Shown here: piece after piece, positions 9,089 to 18,341 of the stretch
How positions within the stretch are numbered: position 1 is the first letter of the stretch
Layout: every line of letters starts with the position of its first letter
Assembly (NCBI RefSeq): GCF_015207665.1
Contig: NZ_JADEWL010000005.1
Location: forward strand, 1 to 64,000
Direction of reading: 5' to 3'
Length of the DNA stretch: 64,000 nucleotides
Origin: Plectonema cf. radiosum LEGE 06105
GTDB taxonomy: Bacteria > Cyanobacteriota > Cyanobacteriia > Cyanobacteriales > Nostocaceae
Notes under the pieces: model-generated
The model's input: only the letters and a program-made list of their open reading frames with translations
What the model was told of the DNA's origin: nothing
Databases searched by the model: none
Position numbers and translations under genes: made by a program

Positions 9089-9694
9089 ATTTAATCTGTA
9101 AAATCGCAACCAACTCTTGACAATAAATTATCCAATTATTCTGCTAAATACAATACATTTAAGTTATTTGTATAAGTTAAACTTGTTTTATTTAGAACCA
9201 TATTGTATTGTTACGTTTGATAATTTGACCTATTTGTTGATTTTGATTTTTATATTGAAAATATAAAATATATACTTAGGTATATACCTTTAGATACTAT
9301 TCGTTGATAAATTCAATATCTACAATATTAGCAAACTATTTATAATTAGCTTAGTATAATGTTAATGAACTGTATTCCTTTCGGAACTGCAACGTTAGCG
9401 TAGCGTCTATTAAAGCGAGATAGCATTTACCTTTATGTGCGCTTGATCACAACATATTCAGAAATTCAGTTTTATTTCGATAGTTTCACTTATTAGTGCC
9501 GATTTCCTTGTAATTGATGATAACTAAAACACATATTAATTATCTGCCAATCTACTTGTAATTAAAGTTTATCAGGTGGAAATTTAGAAGAGCCGCATCT
9601 TTAACCATATCCAAATAGTGACCGATAATCAAGATTACTTATTTTTGCAATTGATATTCGGTTATTTAATATTAAAAATATTAGGAAAAAGATT
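9089..9694. other. AT-rich intergenic region, no gene seen
   Basis: About 600 bases of low-GC sequence. A short GC-richer patch around 9385-9425 (containing GTTAGCGTAGCGTCT) resembles dispersed repeat debris. No reading frame of substance on either strand. It presumably contains the promoter of the glycosyltransferase. Confidence 0.55.
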
Positions 9695-10681
9695 ATGTCC
9701 TTACAAATGAATTATCAACAGTCTTTAGTTAGCGTTATCGTGCCAGTGTACAATCGTTCAATATATTTGAAACAAGCGATTCAAAGCGCTCTTAATCAAA
9801 CTTATAAAAATATTGAAATTATTGTATCAGACGATTGTAGTCCAGAAAGTCCCCAAGCAATAGTAGAATCTTTTGATGATTCACGGATTATATTTCGGCG
9901 AAATCAAGAAAATTTAGGAGTTGCTAGCAATATTATTAGTGCGGTAAAAGTTGCAAGAGGAAAGTATATTGCTAGTCTGAATGATGATGATATATGGAAT
10001 GACAACTTCTTAGAAAAATTGGTTCCACAACTTGATAATAATCATGATTTGGTATTAGGTTTTTGCGACCATTATATCATAGATGAAAATAGTAATATTG
10101 ATGATAAAGCTACCCAAGAATGCACTCAAATGTGGAAGCGCAATCAGTTAAAAGAAGGAATTTATCAACCCTTTTATGAAATTGCATTAGTTAATCAATC
10201 AGTAGCTAGTTCTGTAGCAGCAGTGATTCGGAAAGATGCTATCGATTGGGATAATTTTCCTCCTCAAGCGGGACCTTTTTGGGATTTATTTTTAACTTAT
10301 ATGGCTTGTCGCAATGGTGGTGGAGCTTATTATTTTCCAGAAAGATTGAGTAAATATCGCGTCCATGCACTATCTGAAACGATGAATATTGGTAGTAAAA
10401 ATACCAAAGCTAAAATTAGAGGAGCGAAAGCGACAATTTTCTGTTTTCATCAATTTATGGAAGATGAAGCTTTACAAGAGTTTAAAAGTTATTTTCGCAA
10501 GCAATGGTTACACGCACAAACTACTTTAGCCATTGGTTTATTACGGGATGAAAAGGAAACGGAAGCAAGACCTTTACTTTTGCGTACTTTGATTCAACAA
10601 AAGTTTAATAAAAGAACTATAGCTGCATTTTTAATTAGTTTTATTCCTAAACCATTAGCACGTAAATTGTTAGCTGTGTGA
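9695..10681 (+). CDS. Family 2 glycosyltransferase (GT-A fold)
   Basis: The N-terminal 110 residues are a classic GT2 nucleotide-sugar binding domain: SVIVPVYNRSIYLKQAIQSA, the IIVSDDCS strand, and the metal-binding DDD in YIASLNDDDIW. The C-terminal half is helical and basic without long membrane segments, so the protein is cytoplasmic or peripheral to the membrane. Such enzymes add sugars to polysaccharides, lipids or glycans; the substrate cannot be told. It stands alone between AT-rich spacers rather than in a polysaccharide cluster. The start at 9695 is preceded by AGGAAAAAG at suitable spacing. Confidence 0.88.
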   Translation: MSLQMNYQQSLVSVIVPVYNRSIYLKQAIQSALNQTYKNIEIIVSDDCSPESPQAIVESFDDSRIIFRRNQENLGVASNIISAVKVARGKYIASLNDDDIWNDNFLEKLVPQLDNNHDLVLGFCDHYIIDENSNIDDKATQECTQMWKRNQLKEGIYQPFYEIALVNQSVASSVAAVIRKDAIDWDNFPPQAGPFWDLFLTYMACRNGGGAYYFPERLSKYRVHALSETMNIGSKNTKAKIRGAKATIFCFHQFMEDEALQEFKSYFRKQWLHAQTTLAIGLLRDEKETEARPLLLRTLIQQKFNKRTIAAFLISFIPKPLARKLLAV

Positions 10682-10687
10682 ATTAAT

Positions 10688-10729
10688 AGTGGGTAATTGG
10701 TAATTGGTCATTGGTAATGGGTAATTGTT
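10688..10729. repeat. STRR heptamer array
   Basis: Tandem units of the type GTAATTG with variants, directly after the glycosyltransferase stop codon. Confidence 0.75.
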
Positions 10730-10922
10730 GACTTATTATAATATTGCCTATGTGTAGACTTTACGGGAGATTATCATCTCTAGGAGTTAACTTATCTAGA
10801 CTAACTTTCGGCATAATCCGCAAGTCGTAAATTCTCAATTTATCTCTTGAAATTATTCTTAAGAAAAATATAGTTGTAGAATTTATAGGTCAACAGGTCA
10901 ATAAATTTTCAACCCACTAATC

Positions 10923-11717
10923 ATGCTTGAGTTGTATCAATTTGAACTTTCTCAATACTCAGAAAAAGTGCGTCTTATTCTAGATTATAAAGGTCTAGAG
11001 TACCGCAAAATAGAGGTAACACCGGGAATTGGACAAGTAGAATTATTCCAAAAAACTGGGCAACGTCAAGTACCCGTACTCAAAGATGGTAGTAGATATA
11101 TATCTGATTCTACTGAAATTGCTAAGTATATAGACGCACAATATCCCGAAAGACCGCTGATGCCGCAAGACCCAAAACTTCGGGGATTATGCTTAATGTT
11201 AGAAGAATGGGCGGATGAATCCATTGGTACCAAAAGTAGAAAGGCTTTATTTTCTGCTATTAGTAAAGACCAATACTTCCGTAAATCTTTATTACCCAGT
11301 TCAACGCCAGATTTACTGAAAACATTGGTGGAAGGGGTACCTAGTGACATACTGAAAGTTTTGGGCTTGGGAGTCGGCTACAGCCCCGATGCGGTACAAG
11401 GTGCGATGAGAGATTTAAAGCAAGATTTGGAAGCTTTGACTTTGATATTAGAAGATAGTCCTTATTTGCTGGGCGATCAACCATATCTTGCTGATTTTGC
11501 AGTTGCAGGTTTATCAATATTGTTAAAATTTCCCGATGGTGCTTATTTAGATTTACCAGCAACTGTTAAAGGTAAAGGAGTTCCAGGTTTAGCTGATAAT
11601 CCAATTTACCAGCCATTTTTTGATTGGCGCGATCGACTTTACGCTCAATTTCGCAAACCAATAATCGGTTCTACTATCAACAACCCTAGTGCGCCGACAT
11701 CGATTCAAATTGACTAA
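10923..11717 (+). CDS. Glutathione S-transferase family protein
   Basis: The N-terminal 80 residues have the thioredoxin-like GST fold: MLELYQFELSQYSEKVRLIL with the active-site region SQYSEKVR, the cis-Pro segment RQVPVLKDG, and the glutathione gamma-glutamyl contact pair DST in ISDSTEIAKYI. The C-terminal part is all-helical and contains the structural motif segment LGDQPYLADFAVAGLSI. At 264 residues it is slightly longer than typical (about 200-230), the extra lying in the C-terminal half. Bacterial GSTs detoxify electrophiles or assist reductive steps; the substrate is unknown. Monocistronic. Confidence 0.87.
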   Translation: MLELYQFELSQYSEKVRLILDYKGLEYRKIEVTPGIGQVELFQKTGQRQVPVLKDGSRYISDSTEIAKYIDAQYPERPLMPQDPKLRGLCLMLEEWADESIGTKSRKALFSAISKDQYFRKSLLPSSTPDLLKTLVEGVPSDILKVLGLGVGYSPDAVQGAMRDLKQDLEALTLILEDSPYLLGDQPYLADFAVAGLSILLKFPDGAYLDLPATVKGKGVPGLADNPIYQPFFDWRDRLYAQFRKPIIGSTINNPSAPTSIQID

Positions 11718-11821
11718 ATATTATAGGGTAATTCCTAACCACGGATTAATTCATGATTACACTGATTTCACGGATTGAATTACCTAGTTAACCTCGTTAA
11801 CGTGAATTCGACGATTATCAC

Positions 11822-11885
11822 AGAAGTCGGGTTTTTAGGATAAATATCTATAGTCACAGACAATCATTATAAAAACCCGACTTCT
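11822..11885. repeat. Perfect 16-bp inverted-repeat element, copy 1 of 3
   Basis: AGAAGTCGGGTTTTTA (11822-11837) and its exact complement (11870-11885) flank a 32-base spacer. The same arms occur at 47703-47767 and 57360-57427, while the spacers differ. All three copies lie between genes. Copies 1 and 2 also share flanks (TCAC before, TACCCCA after). It could form a long hairpin in RNA or be a small non-autonomous mobile element. Confidence 0.85.
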
Positions 11886-11957
11886 TACCCCACGAAAAAT
11901 CAAGTTTTTATAGCTTACTTATGATTTAAGCAGCAATCGAAAAAGCGAACATCCAAC

Positions 11958-12001
11958 TCACCCATTACCAATTACCAATTACCAATTACCAATTACCAAT
12001 T
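11958..12001. repeat. STRR heptamer array (ACCAATT)
   Basis: About five direct repeats of the heptamer ACCAATT in the spacer before the HerA-like gene. Confidence 0.85.
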
Positions 12002-12077
12002 TTATTTATTCGCATAATTGATACAGTGCAATTAAAATTCTTTTAAGAAGAACATATAAACTAATGCACTTATCTAT

Positions 12078-13814
12078 ATGAATTTTATTAGCAGACAGCC
12101 ATTAGGTTCAGTTATTCAAGGTTCTTTAGCTGGGGGATTGGAAGTTAGATTACACCCCGATATTTTAGTTGAAGATATGCGGGTAGGTAAGTTTCTGGTT
12201 GTCCAAGGGGTGCGATCGCGATTTTTCTGTATGCTGACAGATGTGGCTTTAGGAATTTCTAATCAAAGGATTGTGGCTTATCCTCCGAGTTGGGAAGATA
12301 CTTTTATGCGCGATATTTTAGCGGGAAGCGGTACTTATGGTACTATTAACCTCTCGCCGATGTTGATGTTTACTCCCGAATCAAATGAATCGGATTTTAA
12401 TCTAGATGTTAAGTCTGCCAAATTGAAAACAGCGGTAGATACTAGTTTGGCATCGTTTCAAGCCCAAACTAGTACTTCAATGCAATTAATGCCGGTTAAA
12501 ACAATTCCCACTCATTTTAGCCAAGTTTACGACGCTTCTGAAGATGACTTTCGCCGGGTATTTGGTTGGGAAGACGATCCGCAAAGAAAGAATTTTTCTA
12601 TCGGTCAACCCTTGGACATGGATGTACCCGTGTGCATCGATTTAAATAAGTTTGTAGAAAGAAGTAACGGCGTTTTTGGTAAATCTGGGACGGGTAAATC
12701 TTTTTTGACGCGCTTACTTTTGGCTGGGACAATTAGAAAAAATGCAGCGGTAAATTTAATTTTTGATATGCATTCGGAATACGGTTGGGAAGCGGTTTCC
12801 GAAGGAAAGAATTTGAGTACTGTCAAAGGTTTAAAACAGTTGTTTCCCAGCAATGTAGAAGTTTACACCTTAGACCCAGAATCTACAAAACGTCGTGGTG
12901 TACCTCACGCTCAAGACCTTTATTTAAGCTACGACCAAATTGAAGTTGAAGATATTAAGTTATGTTCTCGTGACTTAGGACTTTCCGAGGCGAGCATTGA
13001 TAATGCCAATATTCTTCATGCTGAATATGGCAAATCTTGGATTGTTCAATTGCTGAACATGACTAACGAAGAAATCAAAATGTTTTGCGAAGAAAAGCGG
13101 GGACATCAAGGTTCAATTACCGCATTACAGCGCAAACTACTGCGGATGGACAATTTAAAGTATATGCGTGCTGCTTGTCCGCACAACTATATTAATCAAG
13201 TTATGAATTCCCTAGAAGCTGGGAAAAACGTTGTAGTGGAATTTGGTTCTCAGTCGGATATGCTTTCTTATATGTTGGTGACGAACATGATTACTCGTCG
13301 GATTCACCAACAATACGTTCGTAAAGCAGAAAAGTTTTTGCAGAGCAAAAATCCCGTTGATAAACCATTACAGTTAATGATTACTATCGAAGAAGCACAC
13401 CGTTTCCTTGACTCGGCGATAGTACAAAGTACAATTTTTGGTACAATCGCTCGGGAAATGCGGAAGTATTTTGTCACTTTGTTAGTGGTAGACCAAAGAC
13501 CTTCGGGGATAGATAATGAAGTCATGTCCCAAGTTGGTACCCGCATCACTGCCTTACTCAACGACGAAAAAGATATTGATGCAATTTTTACAGGAGTTTC
13601 CGGTGCTGGAGGCTTGAAATCAGTTTTAGCAAAATTAGACTCCAAACAGCAAGCTTTGATTTTAGGTCATGCCGTTCCCATGCCGGTAGTGGTGCGTACC
13701 CGTCCTTACGATTCCGTATTTTATCAGGAGATTGGCGACCCCGATTGGGAAGCAAAACCAGATGAAGAAGTATTCGCAGCAGCCAAATTAGCAAAAGCAG
13801 ATTTGGGATTTTAA
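12078..13814 (+). CDS. HerA-like ATPase/helicase (DUF87, FtsK-HerA superfamily)
   Basis: A hexameric-type DNA-translocating ATPase of the HerA family. Residues 1-100 form a HAS-type barrel (GSVIQGSLAGGLEVRLHPDI). The ATPase core follows with Walker A GKSGTGKS at residues 201-208, the HerA-type strand LIFDMHSEYG at about 227-236, and a Walker-B-like IEEAHRFLD near residue 437. The REMRKYFVTLLVVDQRPSG segment and the later arginines fit the family. HerA works with the nuclease NurA in archaea and some bacteria; no NurA gene is visible nearby, so function in DNA repair or mobile-element defence is inference only. The 578-residue length fits. It stands alone, flanked by repeats. Confidence 0.87.
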   Translation: MNFISRQPLGSVIQGSLAGGLEVRLHPDILVEDMRVGKFLVVQGVRSRFFCMLTDVALGISNQRIVAYPPSWEDTFMRDILAGSGTYGTINLSPMLMFTPESNESDFNLDVKSAKLKTAVDTSLASFQAQTSTSMQLMPVKTIPTHFSQVYDASEDDFRRVFGWEDDPQRKNFSIGQPLDMDVPVCIDLNKFVERSNGVFGKSGTGKSFLTRLLLAGTIRKNAAVNLIFDMHSEYGWEAVSEGKNLSTVKGLKQLFPSNVEVYTLDPESTKRRGVPHAQDLYLSYDQIEVEDIKLCSRDLGLSEASIDNANILHAEYGKSWIVQLLNMTNEEIKMFCEEKRGHQGSITALQRKLLRMDNLKYMRAACPHNYINQVMNSLEAGKNVVVEFGSQSDMLSYMLVTNMITRRIHQQYVRKAEKFLQSKNPVDKPLQLMITIEEAHRFLDSAIVQSTIFGTIAREMRKYFVTLLVVDQRPSGIDNEVMSQVGTRITALLNDEKDIDAIFTGVSGAGGLKSVLAKLDSKQQALILGHAVPMPVVVRTRPYDSVFYQEIGDPDWEAKPDEEVFAAAKLAKADLGF

Positions 13815-14744
13815 TAAATAAATCAAGCATGGAGCATAGAGCATGGGTTATGGAGTATGGAGCATAGACCATGGGCATGGGGCATAGGACGTTACAAAAT
13901 AGGGAGCAAGATGCTCCCACTACAAAAAATATTTTCCAAACTCCGGTAGTACTAACTCCGGTGCTACCAACTCCTAATTGTTATTTGGTTTCCTTGACGC
14001 GATTTGAAAATAATGGCAGTGTAATACTATTACATTTTTATCTATTTTTTTTGGTTAAGGTGAAATCTTGATAAGTTTTACTCGCACAAAGGTTTAAGTA
14101 AACGATACATTGTAGTACGATCGCTTTTTGAATATCCAAAACCAATCTTTAGATAGAGCAGTATTTGACTTGGAACGGCGAAAATACTGATAAAGCGACA
14201 ACCCATTAACTACAAATTCATAATTAGTGATTCCGAAAAATATTAACTTAGTAACATCCACCCACGACAAATGCTCTTAAGTTCGGTAATCCGGCTATTT
14301 GCGGAGAACCGGATTGATCTTTTTCACGTCAATATATATATATGGAACTGCAAGCAAAAAAGATATTAGTTCTCTTTTTTGGCAACTAATCCCTGAATGT
14401 ATTATAATGGAAAGATTTATTTGAAGCTCTTTACTAACGACAAAATTTGTCGTAATATTAGATTAAGTAAAACTCATACTGACTTCATATTTAAGCGTCG
14501 CCCTTAGCGACTAAGGAAAAAAATAAATTGTTGAAACCATAAAAAGTTTACTTCTAGGGGATTGATAAATAGGGGGAGGCAGAGGAACTAATGGGGAAAG
14601 TTTACCGTCTGTAAGTTCTCTGTACAAGTTGGGAGTTGACAAGTTGGTATTTCCCGCTGGTTCCACAATTAGTATATTTATTTCCCATACCCTCCCTAGT
14701 AATTAAATGCTCATCGTATCTACGGAGTAGAGGAAAACGCACCA
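13815..14744. other. Long intergenic region before the sigma factor
   Basis: About 930 bases without a gene I would defend. It begins with a degenerate repeat of ATGGAGCATAGA-like units (13827-13895). Hairpins are GGGAGCA/TGCTCCC (near 13901-13917) and AATCCGG/CCGGATT (14288-14294 with 14309-14315), the latter followed by GATCTTTTTC and so terminator-like. The roughly 400 bases nearest the sigma gene probably hold its promoter and a long leader. An open frame at 13871-14071 has no family resemblance. Confidence 0.55.
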
Positions 14745-15728
14745 ATGCCCATCGAAAACACTGTAACAGAAAAAAACGATACCAAATTTACGGCTGATAT
14801 GGTGCGAACCTATCTGCGCGAGATTGGTAGAGTACCTTTGCTTACCCGCGAGCAAGAAATTGTTTTCGGGAAGCAGGTGCAAAAAATGATGAAGCTGGTT
14901 GAAGCCAAAGAAGCTGCTTCAAAGAAACTGGGACGGGAAATTAGCTTAGAAGAATGGACTCAGGAAGTTGATTTACCCGAAACAGAACTGAAAAAGACTG
15001 TTTTTGAGGGTAAACGCGCTAAGCAAAAAATGATTGAAGCTAACTTGCGCTTAGTTGTGGCGATCGCCAAGAAGTATCAGAAGCGAAACATGGAGTTTCT
15101 GGATTTAATCCAGGAAGGGGCTTTAGGATTAGAGCGGGGTGTAGAGAAATTTGACCCTACTCGCGGCTATAAGTTCTCCACTTATGCTTACTGGTGGATT
15201 CGTCAAGCGATTACAAGAGCGATCGCGCAGCAAGGAAGAACTATTCGTTTACCGATTCACATCACCGAAAAGCTCAACAAAATCAAGAAAGTACAGCGCG
15301 AACTTGCTCAAAAATTAGGGCGATCGCCATCTCCAGCAGAAATTGCCAAGGAGTTGGATTTGGAACCGGCACAAATTCGCGAATACTTGAATATGGCACG
15401 TCAACCAGTTTCTTTGGATGTGCGAGTGGGTGACAACCAAGATACTGAGTTGCAAGAAATGCTTGAAGATGACGGCCCATCACCAGAGTATTACACAACT
15501 CAAGAGTTCTTACGTCAAGACTTGAAAAACTTATTAGCGGAACTAACTCCTCAACAGCGAGAAGTGTTAATTTTACGCTTTGGATTAAACGATGGTAATG
15601 AAATGTCCTTAGCGAAAGTTGGGGAACGTTTAAGCCTGAGTCGCGAAAGAGTTCGTCAATTGGAACATCAAGCACTTGCTCATTTACGTCGTCGTCGTGG
15701 CAATGTTAAGGAATATGTCGCAAGTTAA
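14745..15728 (+). CDS. Group 2 sigma-70 factor (RpoD/SigA-like, SigB/C/D/E class)
   Basis: A non-essential primary-like sigma factor, used by cyanobacteria to adapt transcription to nutrient, light or stress changes. Region 1.2 (MVRTYLREIGRVPLLTREQE) is at about residues 19-38, region 2 holds ANLRLVVAIAKKYQKRNMEF and STYAYWWIRQAITRAI, region 3 follows, and region 4.2 is the helix-turn-helix SLAKVGERLSLSRERVRQLE near the end. The short N-terminus without region 1.1 and the LGLERGVEKFDP variant in region 2 separate it from SigA and place it in group 2. It resembles SigB of Anabaena as I remember it, but the letter is not safe. The leader is long and the gene is monocistronic with a terminator. 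Confidence 0.93.
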   Translation: MPIENTVTEKNDTKFTADMVRTYLREIGRVPLLTREQEIVFGKQVQKMMKLVEAKEAASKKLGREISLEEWTQEVDLPETELKKTVFEGKRAKQKMIEANLRLVVAIAKKYQKRNMEFLDLIQEGALGLERGVEKFDPTRGYKFSTYAYWWIRQAITRAIAQQGRTIRLPIHITEKLNKIKKVQRELAQKLGRSPSPAEIAKELDLEPAQIREYLNMARQPVSLDVRVGDNQDTELQEMLEDDGPSPEYYTTQEFLRQDLKNLLAELTPQQREVLILRFGLNDGNEMSLAKVGERLSLSRERVRQLEHQALAHLRRRRGNVKEYVAS

Positions 15729-15760
15729 TAGTTAGATATACCAACATATTAACCGCGATG

Positions 15761-15787
15761 CGCCTCCCAAAAGGGGGCGATTTTTTT
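15761..15787 (+). terminator. Terminator of the sigma factor gene
   Basis: CGCCTCC (15761-15767) pairs with GGGGGCG (15773-15779) through one G-U pair, with a 5-base loop and a run of seven T. Confidence 0.85.
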
Positions 15788-15823
15788 AGGTAATTTTAGC
15801 AATATTTAACATGAATTTGATAA

Positions 15824-15940
15824 ATATAGCCCTTTTCGGTTGAGTGCAATACAGTTCGTAGAACCTCAGCCGTACTGCTCCTTATAAGGGGACGGGGGTG
15901 AGGTTATGAGTGTATTCTATTCAACTGAAAATGGCTATAT
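15824..15940. repeat. MITE-like element with 30-bp imperfect terminal inverted repeats
   Basis: The ends at 15824-15853 and 15911-15940 are complementary at 25 of 30 positions (outer part ATATAGCC/GGCTATAT). A nested inner repeat (AACCTCA/TGAGGTT, about 15861-15905) adds a second stem. The element is 117 bases long, has no coding capacity and lies just after the sigma terminator. Palindromic non-coding elements like this are usually non-autonomous transposons mobilised in trans. Confidence 0.7.
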
Positions 15941-16604
15941 AGTCCCACAATCAAAAGTCAGGTTTTTAAGTTAACATTCTTGTGGGATGAGCATCCTTGC
16001 CCGTCCAAATTTCCATTCGGATACTAGAAAAGTTTGAGAAGTTTGACTTTGAAACGCAAAGGATCAGCAAGGTAAACGCACTTGTTACGGGGAGTATCTA
16101 TTTGAAATTTTGTGCGGAGGTAAAAAAGTCTACGAAATAAATTATTAACGATAAAATTTTCTCAACTAAGAAAAATTATTTTTCATTGTCTATAATCACT
16201 GAAACTCTGGCGTTAATCATATTTTTTCTGTAAAGATTAAACTATTTTAATCAGTATTTGCGATTTAAAATATGTAAATGGAAAGATGACAAAGCTTATA
16301 AATTTTAATTAATGATTTATCTTTTTACAAATTTAACAAATGTTTTAGAATACTTTATTTTTACAATTCAGCCTTCCGAGTCAACCATTAGGATGAATAC
16401 GAACACTTATAGTAGTGGTAGTGTAAGTAGTATAAAGTTAACATTCAAAAATTAAACAGAAAATTTAATAAATTACGGTTTTTTTTCTCAGACAATATAA
16501 ATTAAGCTTTTAATAATGCGATCGCATTTACATACTTAGTTGAAAATCAAACAGCCTCTTACAGAGTGAAAAATAAACGTCCATTTATTTATGGGAGAAA
16601 TCTG
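15941..16604. other. AT-rich intergenic region, no gene seen
   Basis: About 660 bases between the repeat element and the secreted-protein gene. One HIP1 octamer lies near 16518. No other structure recognised. Confidence 0.5.
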
Positions 16605-17381
16605 GTGTTTAAACAGATTAACAAATTGATTTCACCTCCTCTTGCAGTTCCTCTATTGGGCTTAGTGATAGCCATTGGTGCAATAAGTCAACGCGCACAG
16701 CCAGTTTTATCAAAACAAATTTATCGACTGCAAGCAACAACAGAAAAACAAGCACCAACAATTACTTGGATGGAAAACAGTTCTGGAGTTGCTTCCGAAG
16801 GAATTTCTAAAGAAGCGCGGTTGCGAAGAGTATTAGATAATTCGTCTTCTGAATCGTCGTCTACCGCTAGAGTATCTCCTGGAGAAACTTATACTTGGAT
16901 GCAACGAAATAGGACTTCGGAAGGTTTAGCACAAGAATTAGAAAGCTTATCTACTACTCAAGCAAGAATTAGTGAAGATAAAGCCTCGAACAAAGGAGCG
17001 ATACCGAGAGCAAATTTTCCTCACGATAATGGTGTATTTCTTTATGGAGCTTCACGGCAAACAGGACAATTTGGTAAAGGATATATCATTTTTGAAAAAA
17101 TTAGCAGTAAAGTTGTAGGGGCAATGTATATGCCTGCTTCCGAGTTTAATTGCTTCCAAGGAACTTTAGATAGTTCAGGAGAAATAGCGATGACAGTTAA
17201 AGGCTATGCTGGTGATATTAACCCAACTCAAGTGGCTTCAAGATATGGATTACCCCAATCAAACGAAGATAATTTAGACAACTACGCCTATTCGGTTACA
17301 TTACAAGATTATTATCAACTTGATAACATTGGCGATGATGATCGACGTATTTTGAAAGCCTGTAAAGCAAACTTTGAGTGA
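16605..17381 (+). CDS. Secreted or periplasmic protein of unknown function
   Basis: Not assigned to a family. The N-terminus is a signal peptide or anchor (basic start, then PLAVPLLGLVIAIGAISQRA), followed by a low-complexity Ser/Thr-rich stretch and a more ordered C-terminal domain of about 130 residues (from NFPHDNGVFLYGASRQTGQF to the end), rich in Gly and aromatic residues, which looks globular. A Cys occurs in EFNCFQG and another near the end (LKACKANFE), so a disulfide is possible. I chose the GTG at 16605 because GGGAGA lies 7-8 bases upstream; a GTG at 16566 would add 13 residues but has no ribosome-binding site. Monocistronic. Confidence 0.75.
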   Translation: MFKQINKLISPPLAVPLLGLVIAIGAISQRAQPVLSKQIYRLQATTEKQAPTITWMENSSGVASEGISKEARLRRVLDNSSSESSSTARVSPGETYTWMQRNRTSEGLAQELESLSTTQARISEDKASNKGAIPRANFPHDNGVFLYGASRQTGQFGKGYIIFEKISSKVVGAMYMPASEFNCFQGTLDSSGEIAMTVKGYAGDINPTQVASRYGLPQSNEDNLDNYAYSVTLQDYYQLDNIGDDDRRILKACKANFE

Positions 17382-17471
17382 TTTGGATGTCTAAAGGTTA
17401 TTAGATAGTTAATAATTAATAGTTGTTGACCAGCTAAGATGAACCACTATCCACCAACAACTATCCATTAT

Positions 17472-18137
17472 CTAATATTCAATTCCTGGTTGTGCTTTTA
17501 CAGCTTGATCGCGGAAAGGATGTTTAATTAAATTCATTTCGGTAACTAAATCAGCTCGCTCGATTAAAGATTGAGGTGCGCCTCTACCCGTAAGTATGAC
17601 ATGATTTCGTTCAGGTTTTTGTGATAATCCGTGTAACACCTCATCAACTCTCAAATAACCGAGTTTGATAGCGATATTAATTTCATCCAACAAAACCAAC
17701 TTGTATTCTGGATTGCGAATATATTCTAATCCCTTTTCCCAAGCAGCTTGAGCTTTTTCAATATCGCGATCGCGATCTTGAGTTTCCCAAGTGAATCCCT
17801 CACCCATGGCGTGGAATACCAACTGTCCGTTTTCCTTCCAAGCACTAAATGCTTTTTTTTCGGAAGGTTCCCAAGCACCTTTGATAAATTGAATTATCGC
17901 TACTTTGTATCCGTGTCCGAGGGAACGCAGCACCATTCCCAGAGATGCTGTTGTCTTTCCTTTCCCATTACCAGTGTTGACAATAACTAAACCTTTTTCC
18001 AGTGAAGCGTCAGCAATTCTTTGGTCTTGCACTTCTTTACGTCGCTGCATTTTTTTACGATACTGTTCTGACGTTAGGGAGCTACTTTGGGCATCCTCTG
18101 ATGGAGATGTGGTTAAACTAGTTTGATTCTCTTTCAT
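17472..18137 (-). CDS. cobO: Cob(I)yrinic acid a,c-diamide adenosyltransferase
   Basis: This enzyme transfers the adenosyl group from ATP to the cobalt of corrinoids, a late step in making adenosylcobalamin, in the cytoplasm. The P-loop is GNGKGKTTASLG near residues 54-65 from the chosen start; KVAIIQFIKG, the FHAMGEGFTWETQ segment, LVLLDEINIAIKLG and HVILTGRGAP are all standard for the CobO/BtuR/CobA family. The first 40 residues are a polar, poorly conserved tail. I chose the ATG at 18137 (MKENQTS); an in-frame ATG at 18176 is possible. Monocistronic. The cobinamide gene cbiB lies 10 kb away, so the B12 genes are not clustered. Confidence 0.93.
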   Translation of the reverse strand: MKENQTSLTTSPSEDAQSSSLTSEQYRKKMQRRKEVQDQRIADASLEKGLVIVNTGNGKGKTTASLGMVLRSLGHGYKVAIIQFIKGAWEPSEKKAFSAWKENGQLVFHAMGEGFTWETQDRDRDIEKAQAAWEKGLEYIRNPEYKLVLLDEINIAIKLGYLRVDEVLHGLSQKPERNHVILTGRGAPQSLIERADLVTEMNLIKHPFRDQAVKAQPGIEY

Positions 18138-18341
18138 AATACCCCGTATTTTTGTATTTTTAAAAAGGAGTTCCATAACCTTTTAAATTAACTTTAATAA
18201 CTAACTTTAATTATTTAGGTAAAATAACCTATTGTGATATTTATATTTAATTATCTTTTCTTTACAAAAAAAATACCATTAATTAAAAGTTAGTACCAAA
18301 TTTTTATTGTAAATTTTAAAGTACTCAAAAAAATATTTTCC

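Noticed and set aside
13871-14071. 66-codon open frame in the spacer before the sigma gene
   Set aside because: It starts inside repeat debris and has no family resemblance or ribosome-binding site.
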